Shown piece by piece: positions 8,911 through 17,620 of a stretch of DNA of 64,000 nucleotides. How positions within the stretch are numbered: the stretch's first letter is position 1; the number at the start of each line of letters is the position of its first letter. This DNA is from Bradyrhizobium sp. GTDB taxonomy: Bacteria; Pseudomonadota; Alphaproteobacteria; Rhizobiales; Xanthobacteraceae. Position numbers and translations under genes: made by a program. The notes under the pieces were generated by a model that ran no database searches, had not been told where the DNA came from, and saw nothing but the letters and a program-made list of their open reading frames with translations. The stretch lies in the NCBI RefSeq assembly GCF_016213215.1, contig NZ_JACRAW010000007.1:1-64000 (forward strand), written 5' to 3'.

Positions 8911-9698
8911 CCGCCACTCCTTTCCGCGCCGGGCTCGCGCGGCAGCGCCTCAAGGAACGGGAGCACCGCATCGAGGAAGGGCAGCGGCTGGTCGATGTTC
9001 ACGGCGTGACCGGCCGAGGGGATCACGATCTTTCTCGCGCCGGGAATTTTCGCGGCCATGTAATCGGAGGCAGCGAGGAATGGGGTGTCGTCGGCGCCGA
9101 CCACGATCAGCGACGGCACCTTGATCTCGGGCAAGAGCTCGATGACACGGGCATCGCGCTGGGTCAGCATGCCGCGCGCGGCACGCGCAAGACCGGTGGC
9201 GTCGCGGTGTTTCGCGCTCGATCGCTCGCGGCTTGCCGAATCGAGAATTGAAAGGCCCTCCCGCTCCAGACGCTCCGCGGTCTCATAGGCGCGCTTGTTC
9301 CAGGCGTCGCGGGCCTCGTCCTTCTTGAAGCCCGGACCGGTGTCGATGATGAGAAGTGCCCGGACCCGCTCGGGATGAGCCCGATAGAAGGCAAGCGACA
9401 TGTAGCCGCCAAGCGACAGTCCGCCGACGATGGCGCGCTTGGCGCCGACGGCGTCCAGCAGCGCGGCCATGTCGCCGACCGTCAGTGTTTCGCTGTAGGC
9501 GTTGGGATCGTCCGGGTAATCGGACGCGCCGTGTCCGCGCATGTCCCACAGGATGAGCTGGTGATCCTTCGACAGCGCATCGACCTGGCCCTGCCACATC
9601 GCCGACGTCGCCGAATAGCCGTGGGTCAGGAGCAGCGGCGGACCGTTGCCATAAACTTCGTAGTGAATTTTCACGCCGTTCCGATCAATCTTTGGCAT
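8907..9698 (-). CDS. Alpha/beta hydrolase (esterase/lactonase-like)
   Basis: 263 residues with a full alpha/beta-hydrolase fold: oxyanion-loop LLLTHGYSAT, DMRGHGASDYP, nucleophile elbow GGLSLGGY (Ser near 95), acid in VVGADDTPF and base in PSAGHAVNID. Closest in style to 3-oxoadipate enol-lactonase-like hydrolases, but substrate cannot be deduced. First gene of a two-gene unit; the downstream secreted protein overlaps it by 4 nt. Confidence 0.88.
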   Translation of the reverse strand: MPKIDRNGVKIHYEVYGNGPPLLLTHGYSATSAMWQGQVDALSKDHQLILWDMRGHGASDYPDDPNAYSETLTVGDMAALLDAVGAKRAIVGGLSLGGYMSLAFYRAHPERVRALLIIDTGPGFKKDEARDAWNKRAYETAERLEREGLSILDSASRERSSAKHRDATGLARAARGMLTQRDARVIELLPEIKVPSLIVVGADDTPFLAASDYMAAKIPGARKIVIPSAGHAVNIDQPLPFLDAVLPFLEALPREPGAERSGG

Positions 9699-10159
9699 CG
9701 CACCATCCCGGTTCCGAAATTCATTCTAGCGTGATCGCTTCGGCGGGAGCCACTCAAACAACGGTTCGGCATGCGCTTTTTGGCGCGATGCGACTCCGCT
9801 CTTGCTTGTGCGAGCGCCGCTGTCGCAACGCAACATGGTGCCAAGTCGGACCGCCCTCGTTTCAATCAATTCCAAATTGCAATTGCCTCTGTGCAGGACG
9901 CGATCATTCTTTCGCGCAAGGCTGAACCCGGTGGGTGTCATCCAGCGGCCGGAAGACCATCCGCCGGAGGTTCTCCTTCGGCGGATTTTGTTTGCGCCGT
10001 GATCCGCCGCGCTGCTTTGGCGGGGCGCGGGACGAAAGAGAATCGCTCAAATTGTAACGATCGCGGTAAACCCTCGTTCAGCATGCGTATTAAGGCCCGG
10101 AGAACCTAATCCCACTAGGCTCGGCAGGAATTGTCCTGTGCCGTTACTGTCGGGGTCCC
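9699..10159. other. Intergenic region holding an unexplained terminator
   Basis: No protein gene seen between the divergent hydrolase (minus) and HD-GYP (plus) genes. The plus-strand terminator at 9959-9993 has no plus-strand gene ahead of it for more than 2 kb, which suggests a small RNA transcribed from within 9700-9990. Confidence 0.45.
9959..9993 (+). terminator. Orphan Rho-independent terminator
   Basis: ATCCGCCGGAGG-TTCT-CCTTCGGCGGAT followed by TTTGTTTG: 12-bp stem with a single G:T pair and a T-rich tail. Confidence 0.8.
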
Positions 10160-11281
10160 ATGACAGCCTTAGCCAAAGAGTCCTCGTCCGCTTTAGCCGA
10201 AGAGGCTCCGTCCAAGCGCCGGTTGCTGCTTGCCTCGGATCGCCCTGACAGAAGCGACGAACTTGCCGATATCCTGCAGGCCGTCGGCGAGGTCGACACC
10301 GTCGCGACTTTGGACATCCCCGAGCGCCCGTCCCGCGATCTGTCCGGCATCATAGTCGATATCAACCTGCGCTCGCCGGAAAGCGTGCAGCGGGTGCGCA
10401 ACAAGCTGCGCCACCAGGCGTACGGCTCCATGCCGCGCCTGTTCGTGCTCGCCGATGCGCTCCATCACGGAACGATGCAGGCCTGGGCGCTTGGCGCTAC
10501 CGACACGATTTCGCGGCCGCTCGATCGCGACGCCATCCTGCGACGCATCCGAGCCGCTTTCCCGGACACCGGCGCCTATGACGCCAGCGAACGCGGCAAG
10601 GCGGTCAATTGCGGCGTCGAGGCCGCGCATGCGGTCCTGGTCAAGATGCTCGACAAATTTCCGGCCGGCACTCCCTTGAGCTTCGACGACGTCGTTGCGG
10701 TCGAGAACCACGTCATCAAGGCGATCAAGCATGGTTCATTGCGGCAATGGCTGACCACGGTGGCGTGCCATCACGTCGGCACCTATCGGCACTGCCTGTT
10801 CGCGACCGGCTATGCGGTTGCTTTCGCGCAGCACCTCGGCATGCGCGATGACGATCAACGACGCCTGACCCGGGCGGCGCTGCTGCACGATGTGGGCAAG
10901 GCATTCATTCCGCTGGAAATCCTCGACAAGACGGGCAAGCTGACCGACGCGGAGATGCAGGAAATTCGCCAACATCCACGGCGCGGCTACGAAGCGCTCG
11001 CCGACCAGGGCGGCTTCCCGCCGGAAATGCTCGATGTGGTGCTGCATCACCACGAACTGCTCGATGGCAGCGGCTATCCCAACCACCTCAAGGCCAACCA
11101 GATCAGCGATATCGTACGGCTGACCACCGTCGTCGACATCTATACGGCTCTGATAGAGACCCGGTCCTATCGCGCGCCCTTCACTCACCTGCGCGCCTTC
11201 TCGATGATGGAGGCCATGGGCGGCAAGCTGGACCAGCCCTTGCTGCAGGCCTTCCGCCCGGTGGCGATGGGATCGTTCTGA
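10160..11281 (+). CDS. Response regulator-like HD-GYP domain protein (probable cyclic-di-GMP phosphodiesterase)
   Basis: 373 residues. An N-terminal receiver-like domain (about 20-135, with IIVDIN and LGATDTISRPLD) is joined to an HD-GYP domain (about 195-365). Metal and substrate residues are visible: YRHCL (His211), LLHDVGK (His243-Asp244, Lys247), HHHE (297-299) and DGSGYP (GYP at 305-307), as expected for hydrolysis of cyclic-di-GMP. No kinase gene adjoins it. The window also encodes two GGDEF-EAL proteins, so cyclic-di-GMP turnover is well represented. Confidence 0.9.
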   Translation: MTALAKESSSALAEEAPSKRRLLLASDRPDRSDELADILQAVGEVDTVATLDIPERPSRDLSGIIVDINLRSPESVQRVRNKLRHQAYGSMPRLFVLADALHHGTMQAWALGATDTISRPLDRDAILRRIRAAFPDTGAYDASERGKAVNCGVEAAHAVLVKMLDKFPAGTPLSFDDVVAVENHVIKAIKHGSLRQWLTTVACHHVGTYRHCLFATGYAVAFAQHLGMRDDDQRRLTRAALLHDVGKAFIPLEILDKTGKLTDAEMQEIRQHPRRGYEALADQGGFPPEMLDVVLHHHELLDGSGYPNHLKANQISDIVRLTTVVDIYTALIETRSYRAPFTHLRAFSMMEAMGGKLDQPLLQAFRPVAMGSF

Positions 11282-11299
11282 CGAAGCCTTCTCCACTGT

Positions 11300-11380
11300 G
11301 TAGGGTGGGTTAGCGGAGCGTAACCCAGCACTTTCTGCGCCCCAGGCAGGTGGGTTACGCCTTCGGCTAACCCACCCTGC
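11300..11380. repeat. Inverted-repeat element, family GTAGGG(C/T)GGGTTAG, copy 1
   Basis: Ends GTAGGGTGGGTTAGC and GCTAACCCACCCTGC are inverted repeats. The middle is shorter in similarity to the other copies of this window (19188, 23550, 24350), which read GCGGG instead of GTGGG. Confidence 0.85.
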
Positions 11381-11412
11381 GACTTCGCACCGCGCCTCGG
11401 AACGACCAAGCT

Positions 11413-12990
11413 TCAGTCCAGCATCTTCCTCAGCTCGGCCTTGGCCACCTTCTCCAGTGTCGAGCGCGGCATCTCGTCGACCAAGCGGACTTCGTGCGGC
11501 ACCTTGAAGTCGGCGAGCGCGCTGCGGCACGCGGTCATGATGCTGTCCTGCAAGTCCAAAGGCGCTCCGGCGATTCCGTCTTGCGGGATGACGAAGACGG
11601 CCGGCACTTCGTCGAGCATCGGGTGCCTCTTGCCGACCACGGCGACCTCGCGCACCCCGGGCATTACGGCGATGACCTGCTCGATCTCGGAAGCCGCGAC
11701 GTTCTCGCCGCCGACCTTCAGCATGTCCTTGGCGCGGTCGCCGAACTTGATGAAGCCGTTGTCGAGCAGCGTGACACGGTCGCCGGTGATGAAATAGCCG
11801 TGCTCGTCAAAGCTCTCGCGCGTCGCTTTTTCGTTGTGCAGGTATTCCCTGAACAGCGACAGCCCGGGAATGCCCTTGATGAGGAGATTGCCGGTGCCGC
11901 CGACCTCGACCGGGCGGCCGTCGTCATCGACGATACGGATGGAGTATTCGGGCGCGGCGCGGCCGATCGACATCGGCGTGTTGGGCTGGTCGACCTCGCC
12001 GACAATGCCGTGGGTGATGGTTTCCGTCATGCCCCACCAGCCGATGATCTTGACGCCGAAGGCGGCAAAGGCCGGCGGTTCGCAGAGCGCGGTGCCCCAG
12101 AGCCGGAACTTGTGCTGCTTCGGGATCTCGCGCTCGAGCAGCGCCTTCATGCAGAAGGGTATCGTCGAGGTCCAGGTGCAGCCGTGCTCGAGCGCCACGC
12201 TCCAGAACCGGCTCGCGGAAAAACGCGGCTGGACCACGCATGTCGCGCCGACCCACAGGCTGCCCAGCATGGAATAAGCCAGCGCATTGGTATGAAACAG
12301 CGGCAAATAGGTCTGGTGCACGTCGGTCTGGTGCAGGTCCTGGTGCGCGGCGTTCACCTTGGCGCCCCACAGCGCGTTGGCGTGAGTCCACAGCACGGCC
12401 TTCGGGCGCGAGGTGGTGCCGGACGTATATTGGACGCTGCACGGTGCCGACGGATCGGCGGCGCGCCGAGGACGGTCGGCGCTGTCGGCAAACAGCGCCT
12501 CGAAACGATCGCCGCGCGAAGATAGTTGCGCGGGCGCCACGCCGGCATCATGCGAGGTCACCGCCATCCAGCGCAGATTGCGACAATGCGACGCGATCAT
12601 TTCGGCATAGGAGGGCTGCGTGATCGCGGCGACCGCGCCGCAATGGCCGGCGAAGTATTCCATCTCCGCCGGCGCCGAGCGGGTGTTGGTGGTGACGGCA
12701 ATGGCGCCGAGTTCGACGCAGGCAAACCAGGCCAGTATCGCCTCGATGCAATTGTCGAGATGGATCAGCACATGGTCGCCCGGTTTGATGCCGCGTTTTA
12801 CAAGCCCGGCGGCCAGCGCGCCGACGCGGTCGTGAAATTCGCCATAAGTATAGCGTCGTGCCGGCGCATCGAACGGAGCCCAGATCAGGAACGGATGGTC
12901 GCGACGCACTTCCGCGCGCATCCTCAATAGCCAGGGCACGTCGAGACCCGCGAATGGGCCGACAACTCCGGGCACGTCTTTCGAATTCAT
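11413..12990 (-). CDS. AMP-forming acyl-CoA synthetase/ligase
   Basis: 525 residues of the ANL superfamily: activates a carboxylic acid with ATP and transfers it to CoA. Motifs: P-loop YTSGTTSRPKAV (188-199), GMTET (320-324), ITGD (401-404), hinge region DRAKDMLKVGGENV (418-431) and the catalytic lysine of the C-terminal domain (Lys514 in TLEKVAK). Start at 12990 is set by GGGAGGAAAC directly upstream; the frame is open about 100 codons further but that part is unlike the family. Most similar in layout to CaiC/crotonobetaine or cyclohexanecarboxylate ligases; the substrate is not deducible. Confidence 0.9.
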   Translation of the reverse strand: MNSKDVPGVVGPFAGLDVPWLLRMRAEVRRDHPFLIWAPFDAPARRYTYGEFHDRVGALAAGLVKRGIKPGDHVLIHLDNCIEAILAWFACVELGAIAVTTNTRSAPAEMEYFAGHCGAVAAITQPSYAEMIASHCRNLRWMAVTSHDAGVAPAQLSSRGDRFEALFADSADRPRRAADPSAPCSVQYTSGTTSRPKAVLWTHANALWGAKVNAAHQDLHQTDVHQTYLPLFHTNALAYSMLGSLWVGATCVVQPRFSASRFWSVALEHGCTWTSTIPFCMKALLEREIPKQHKFRLWGTALCEPPAFAAFGVKIIGWWGMTETITHGIVGEVDQPNTPMSIGRAAPEYSIRIVDDDGRPVEVGGTGNLLIKGIPGLSLFREYLHNEKATRESFDEHGYFITGDRVTLLDNGFIKFGDRAKDMLKVGGENVAASEIEQVIAVMPGVREVAVVGKRHPMLDEVPAVFVIPQDGIAGAPLDLQDSIMTACRSALADFKVPHEVRLVDEMPRSTLEKVAKAELRKMLD

Positions 12991-13265
12991 GTTTCCTCCC
13001 GTGCAGCCTTGCCCGGCTGCGTCTGTTTGTTCTCGGTGCCCATGGCGGCAATGGATACCGACGAAGGCATCGCTCGATGATCGGAAACGGTCGCAGGTGA
13101 TCCACGTCCGGCCATTCCCCCACTTTTGCCATCGGATTGCCCGGCGATCAAATCGCGCGTGAACCGGAGACCTTCCGGCGAGCGACCAAGCATCATGCCG
13201 TACAGAACGATCGCAGCCGTGCCGCAATTCGACGTAACTTTTCCCGCCGTGGAGAAGGGTCGGCG

Positions 13266-14117
13266 ATGAGCGGCGAAGCAGCAATCGGGCAGCAAATGCC
13301 GCCGAGACGACGACCCGTGCCGGACCCGCGCCACCTGCAAATGGTCGCCTTGATCTCGCTGCTTGCGGTCAATTTCTGGATGATTGATTTCGGGGCCCGG
13401 CCTGCTCCGACCCTGGCAGCCATTGGCGCTTCACTTCTCACCCAGATCGTCTGCGCGAGCTTGGCTGGATTGCAGCAACTCGACCTGCGCTCGCCCTTCC
13501 TCACCGGCATGTCACTGGGGTTGCTGCTGCGCGCCGACGTGGTCTGGCTGCACGCCGCGGCCGGCGTGATTGCCATCGGTTCGAAATTCCTGATCCGCCA
13601 CCGGGGCAAGCACGTGTTCAATCCTTCCGGCTTTGCCATCGTGGTCCTGCTGCTCGCCTCCAGCCACGTCTGGGTATCTCCGGGCCAGTGGGGCACCGAA
13701 ATCTGGTTCGCCGCCCTGACTGCATTGCTCGCCATCGTGGTGCTTGGTGCGGCGCGCCGCGCCGACATCGCGATCTTCTTCTTCGTCAGCCATGCCGCGC
13801 TGCTGCTGGTGCGCGCCTGGTGGCTCGGCGATCCCATGGCAATTCCGCTGCACCAGTTGCAGAGCGGCTCGCTTCTCATCTTCACCTTCTTCATGATCTC
13901 CGACCCGCGAACGACGCCGGATTCCATGTGCGGCCGCCTGCTGTTCGCAATCGCGGTCGCGCTGCTGGCGCACTATCTCGCGTTCTTCATGCAGATGCGA
14001 CCGGCGCTCTATTTTGCGCTGATCGCGCTGTCGCCCGCGATGATCCTGCTCGACCGCATGATCCCGGCACCCCAGTTCACCTGGAATGATCCCGCCCCTC
14101 AAGGAGCCCCAAAATGA
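13266..14117 (+). CDS. RnfD/NqrB-like integral membrane protein
   Basis: 283 residues with about nine hydrophobic segments. HRGKHVFNPSGFAIVVLLL and SGSLLIFTFFMISDPRTTPD resemble the quinone/flavin-carrying core subunits NqrB and RnfD; in those the SGxT-type and DPRTTP segments are hallmarks. ATG 13266 has AGAAGGG upstream; the frame continues to 13137 without plausible coding. No other rnf or nqr subunit is present here, and the gene is translationally coupled (4-nt overlap) to a DUF2330 gene, so it is unlikely to be a classical Rnf ion pump. Confidence 0.75.
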   Translation: MSGEAAIGQQMPPRRRPVPDPRHLQMVALISLLAVNFWMIDFGARPAPTLAAIGASLLTQIVCASLAGLQQLDLRSPFLTGMSLGLLLRADVVWLHAAAGVIAIGSKFLIRHRGKHVFNPSGFAIVVLLLASSHVWVSPGQWGTEIWFAALTALLAIVVLGAARRADIAIFFFVSHAALLLVRAWWLGDPMAIPLHQLQSGSLLIFTFFMISDPRTTPDSMCGRLLFAIAVALLAHYLAFFMQMRPALYFALIALSPAMILLDRMIPAPQFTWNDPAPQGAPK

Positions 14118-15439
14118 CCTCTTCCGCCTTGCGTGTTCTGAAGTCCGGTGTGGCTGCCATGGCGATAGTTTCCCAGCTTGCCACCGCTCCGGCGCACGCC
14201 TTCTGCGGCTTCTACGTGGCCCAGGCGGATGCGAAATTGTTCAACAACACCTCGAAGGTCGTGCTGGCGCGGGATGGCGACCAGACCGCGATCACGATGG
14301 CGAGCGACTTCGAAGGCGACGTCAAGGAATTTGCCGTCGTCGTCCCCGTTCCGACCTTCATCGAGCGCAAGCAGATCGGTGTGGTCGATCCCAAGACCAT
14401 CGATCACCTCGATCGCTACACGGCGCCACGCCTGGTCGAATACCACGACCCCGATCCGTGCACCCCGCCGCTCCCTATGATGGCGGGGCCCCCGTCCGGC
14501 GGCATGCAGCACGTTACCAGCACCTTGCAGAAGCGCGACTACGGCGTCACCATCGAGGCGAGTTATGACGTCGCCGAGTACGACGTGCTGATCCTTTCGG
14601 CCAGGGAAAGCGACGGCCTTGTCAACTGGCTCGTGGACAACAAGTACAAGATCCCCGAGGGCGCGGAGTCCGTACTCGGCAGCTACATCAAGCAGGGCAT
14701 GCGCTTTTTCGTCGCCAAGGTGAATGTCGATCGGATGAAGGACATCGGCAACGGCTACCTGCGGCCATTGCAGGTCCGCTACCAGAGCGCAAAGTTCATG
14801 GTGCCGCTGCGGCTCGGCACCGTCAATGCCAGGGGGCCCCAGGATCTCATCATCTACGCACTGACGAAGAAGGGGCGCATCGAGAGCACGAACTACAAGA
14901 CCGTGAAAATCCCCTCGGACGTCGATGTGCCGCTTTACGTCGCGAACGAGTTCGGTCCGTTCTACAAGGCCGTGTTCGAACGCGCAGTGGCGCGCGAGAA
15001 CATGCGCGCCGTTTTCATCGAGTATGCCTGGGACATGGGCTGGTGCGACCCCTGCGCAGCCGATCCCCTGAGCAACAAGGAACTAGTGGAAGTGGGCGCG
15101 CGCTGGATCGGCAGCGATGACGATAAGGCATTCCGCTCCTCGCGCCCGGGCGGGTCTAACGCCTACGTCACGCGACTGCACGTCCGCTATGATGCCGTGT
15201 CCTTCCCCGAGGATATCGTCTTCCTCGAAACCTCCGACCGCAACAATTTCCAGGGACGCTACGTGCTGCGTCATCCCTGGCGCGGGACGGGGATCTGCGA
15301 GGCGGCGACTGCCTACATCAAAGCTCTTCCGGCGCGCTTTGCCGAGCGGGCGAAGAACCTCGAAAACCTGACCGGCTGGAGCCACGAGGCGATCGCTGCG
15401 CGGATGGAAAAAGGCGGACAGTCGCTTCAGGTCAAGTGA
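14114..15439 (+). CDS. DUF2330 family secreted protein
   Basis: 441 residues. A signal peptide (ATAPAHA, cleavage near residue 29) is followed directly by FCGFYVAQADAKLFNNTSKV, the start pattern of DUF2330, and FAVVVPVP. The body has several cysteines (PDPCTPP, WCDPCAADPLS), suggesting disulfides in the periplasm. ATG overlaps the stop of the RnfD-like gene (ATGA), so the two form one functional unit, perhaps an envelope redox or sensing pair. The molecular function of DUF2330 is not known to me. Confidence 0.8.
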   Translation: MTSSALRVLKSGVAAMAIVSQLATAPAHAFCGFYVAQADAKLFNNTSKVVLARDGDQTAITMASDFEGDVKEFAVVVPVPTFIERKQIGVVDPKTIDHLDRYTAPRLVEYHDPDPCTPPLPMMAGPPSGGMQHVTSTLQKRDYGVTIEASYDVAEYDVLILSARESDGLVNWLVDNKYKIPEGAESVLGSYIKQGMRFFVAKVNVDRMKDIGNGYLRPLQVRYQSAKFMVPLRLGTVNARGPQDLIIYALTKKGRIESTNYKTVKIPSDVDVPLYVANEFGPFYKAVFERAVARENMRAVFIEYAWDMGWCDPCAADPLSNKELVEVGARWIGSDDDKAFRSSRPGGSNAYVTRLHVRYDAVSFPEDIVFLETSDRNNFQGRYVLRHPWRGTGICEAATAYIKALPARFAERAKNLENLTGWSHEAIAARMEKGGQSLQVK

Positions 15440-15467
15440 GCGCGCTAAGCGAGCGGATGGCGACAGC

Positions 15468-15563
15468 CTGGATTGCGTCGTCGCTTGCGCTCCTCGCAAT
15501 GCCGACCCTGTCAAGCAGCCGAGGGTTATGACCCCTCTTTGCGAGCGAAGCGATGCAATCCAG
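15468..15563. repeat. Inverted intergenic repeat (CTGGATTGC ... GCAATCCAG)
   Basis: Ends CTGGATTGC (15468) and GCAATCCAG (to 15563) are complementary; internal arms CGCTCCTCGCAATG and TTTGCGAGCGAAGCGATG also pair loosely. Same family as the short piece at 24451-24490. Lies between convergent genes. Confidence 0.65.
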
Positions 15564-15602
15564 AATGCCTCCGCGATCGAGCACGGCAGCCTGGAGACGC
15601 GA

Positions 15603-16022
15603 TCAGTCCATGCCGTCCTCGCAGGATGAAATCTCGATCAGGCTGGCGTCGGGATCACGGCAATAGACCGAGCGCAGCGTGCCGCGGGCGCCTTGCTTCG
15701 CCACCGGGCCTTCCTCGATGGCAACGCCGTTCGCCCTGAGATGCGCGATCACTTCCTCCGGCGTGCTCGATGTGAGGAAGCACAGGTCCTCGCTGCCGGC
15801 CGTCTGATGGTCGGCGGTGAACCATTCCACCTTGTCGGCATCGCGCGGCCGCACGTTGATCTTCTGGTGGCCGAATACGAGTGAGACGCGCGACGCCTTG
15901 CCGCCGCCCGGCTCGAACACTTTGACTTCCATGCCGAGGATGGTGCGATACCATTCGACCGAACGCGCCACGTCGGAGACGTTGATGACAAGATGATCGA
16001 GGGCGTGGACCTTGACCGGCAT
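15603..16022 (-). CDS. VOC (glyoxalase/bleomycin-resistance) family protein
   Basis: 139 residues, a two-module VOC fold: LDHLVINVSDVARSVEWY at the N-terminus with the first metal-site histidine, INVRPRD, EDLCFLT, and SVYCRDPDASLIEIS carrying the terminal glutamate. ATG at 16022 has AAAGGAT 7 nt upstream. Likely a metal-dependent enzyme of the glyoxalase/dioxygenase superfamily; the substrate is not deducible. Transcribed divergently from the TctC-like gene across a 100-bp gap. Confidence 0.85.
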   Translation of the reverse strand: MPVKVHALDHLVINVSDVARSVEWYRTILGMEVKVFEPGGGKASRVSLVFGHQKINVRPRDADKVEWFTADHQTAGSEDLCFLTSSTPEEVIAHLRANGVAIEEGPVAKQGARGTLRSVYCRDPDASLIEISSCEDGMD

Positions 16023-16122
16023 GCGTTTATCCTTTCGCGATGTATGGGGCACACTGGTGGCGCTGGACCGGGTTTGTTAGGCTCTTCGTTGCAATAATAA
16101 CCAACAACAGGGAGAAAACGGA

Positions 16123-17097
16123 ATGATCTCACGTCGCGCCACGATCGGCCTCATGGTCACAAGCCTTCTTTGCGTCGTCCCCCTCTCTCCTGCCGCCGCG
16201 CTCGAGTATCCGACCCGGCCGGTGAAGTGGGTCGTCGGCTATCCGCCCGGCGGGGCGACCGATATCCTGGCGCGGCTGATCGGCCAGCGGCTTTCGGAGA
16301 AGCTTGGCCAGCAATTCGTGATCGAGAACAAGCCGGGCGCCGGCAACAACATCGCCACCGAGTCCGTCGCCAATGCCGCGCCGGATGGCTATACGATCCT
16401 CCTCGTCAATCCGGCGAACTACATCAACGCTTCGCTCTACGCCAACCTGAAGTTCAATTTCATCCGCGACATCGCGCCGGTCGCGGCGTTTAACCGCGTG
16501 CCGAATGTCATGACTGTCAACAAGGACGTGCCGGCCAAAAACGTTGCCGAGTTCATCGCCTATGTGAAGGCCAATCCCGGCAAGGTGAACCTGGCCTCCT
16601 CCGGCAACGGCACGTCGGTGCATCTTTCCGGTGAAATGTTCATGGCGATGGCGGGCATCAAGATGCAGCATGTGCCCTATCGAGGTTCCGCGCCCGCGCT
16701 CACGGACCTTATCGGCGGTCAGGTCCAGGTGATCTTCGACAACATGCCGTCGGTGATCCAGCACATCCGCTCGGGTTCGTTGCGTGCGCTGGGTGTAACG
16801 AGCACCGAGCGATCGCCGTTGTTGCCGGACGTGCAGACGGTCGCCGAGGCCGTACCCGGGTATGAGGCCAGCGCGCTGTTCGGAGTAGGTGCGCCCAAGA
16901 GCACGCCCAGGGAAATCGTCATGAAGCTCAACCAGGAGGTCAATGCGATTCTGGCCGAGCCTGAAATCAGGAAGCGCCTGGTCGAGCTCGGCGGTGCGCC
17001 TCTCATCCAGTCGCCGGAAGCGTTCGGCGAGATGATCAAGGCGGAAACCGAGAAGTGGAAGAAGGTCGTCGAGTTCGCGGGCTTGAAGGTAGAGTAG
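16123..17097 (+). CDS. Bug/TctC-family periplasmic substrate-binding protein
   Basis: 324 residues. Signal peptide to about residue 27 (SPAAALEYPTRPVK). Family hallmarks: VGYPPGGATDILAR, ENKPGAGNNIATESVA and VPYRGSAPALTDLIGGQV. Bug proteins capture small carboxylates for tripartite tricarboxylate transporters or for sensing. Membrane subunits tctA and tctB are not adjacent, so this is an orphan receptor, common in this family. Confidence 0.93.
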   Translation: MISRRATIGLMVTSLLCVVPLSPAAALEYPTRPVKWVVGYPPGGATDILARLIGQRLSEKLGQQFVIENKPGAGNNIATESVANAAPDGYTILLVNPANYINASLYANLKFNFIRDIAPVAAFNRVPNVMTVNKDVPAKNVAEFIAYVKANPGKVNLASSGNGTSVHLSGEMFMAMAGIKMQHVPYRGSAPALTDLIGGQVQVIFDNMPSVIQHIRSGSLRALGVTSTERSPLLPDVQTVAEAVPGYEASALFGVGAPKSTPREIVMKLNQEVNAILAEPEIRKRLVELGGAPLIQSPEAFGEMIKAETEKWKKVVEFAGLKVE

Positions 17098-17166
17098 CGC
17101 CGTTGTGACACGGCTGTCGTTGTACGCGACGCGCGGATGCTCTACTCTCCCGCAGAGGAGAGACTG

Positions 17167-17436
17167 ATGCGTAATTCGACAATGATGATGACGATGGTTG
17201 GTGCGGCGATTTTCGCTGGTATCGCCGGGGCCACACCGGCAGCAGCCTATGATTATCCGTGGTGCGCGCAGGGGCCGAGCTACGGCTATCCCGGCGAATG
17301 CGCCTACGCCACCTATCAGCAATGCATGGCAAGCGTTTCCGGACGGTACCTTTACTGTGGCGTCAATCCGCGCCTTGCCTACGGTCAGCCCCAGCCGGCA
17401 CCTTCGCGGCGCTATAGGCACGTTCATCCGTACTAG
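17167..17436 (+). CDS. DUF3551 family small secreted protein
   Basis: 89 residues. Signal peptide ends near ATPAAA (about residue 26). The mature part YDYPWCAQ, GYPGECAYATYQQCMASVSG and YCGVNPR has the four-cysteine pattern of DUF3551, frequent in Bradyrhizobium. ATG 17167 follows GAGGAG by 5 nt. Followed by its own terminator at 17459-17487. Function unknown. Confidence 0.88.
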   Translation: MRNSTMMMTMVGAAIFAGIAGATPAAAYDYPWCAQGPSYGYPGECAYATYQQCMASVSGRYLYCGVNPRLAYGQPQPAPSRRYRHVHPY

Positions 17437-17458
17437 CTTCCGGTGCAGGACACGACGA

Positions 17459-17487
17459 CAAGCCCCGCCGCGAGACGGGGCTTTGTC
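17459..17487 (+). terminator. Rho-independent terminator after the DUF3551 gene
   Basis: AAGCCCCG-ccgcgaga-CGGGGCTT followed by TGTC; T-tract short but stem strong. Confidence 0.7.
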
Positions 17488-17596
17488 ATGTGTAATCCTG
17501 ACCTTGTCACGGCGCCGGCGGCGTCGGCCAATCCAACCCACGAGCTCGTGATCTCGAGGTTGAAGGAACCGGATTGACGTGGCTCGGCTCGCGTTT

Positions 17597-17620
17597 ATAC
17601 TAAACCATATGGTTAAGTAT
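17597..17620 (+). promoter_or_regulatory. Palindromic operator overlapping the arsR-type start codon
   Basis: 24-bp near-perfect palindrome (11 of 12 pairs) centred in AACCATATGGTT and extended by ATACT / AGTAT; the ATG start (17609) lies at its centre. The position fits autorepression by the ArsR-type protein encoded immediately after. Confidence 0.75.
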
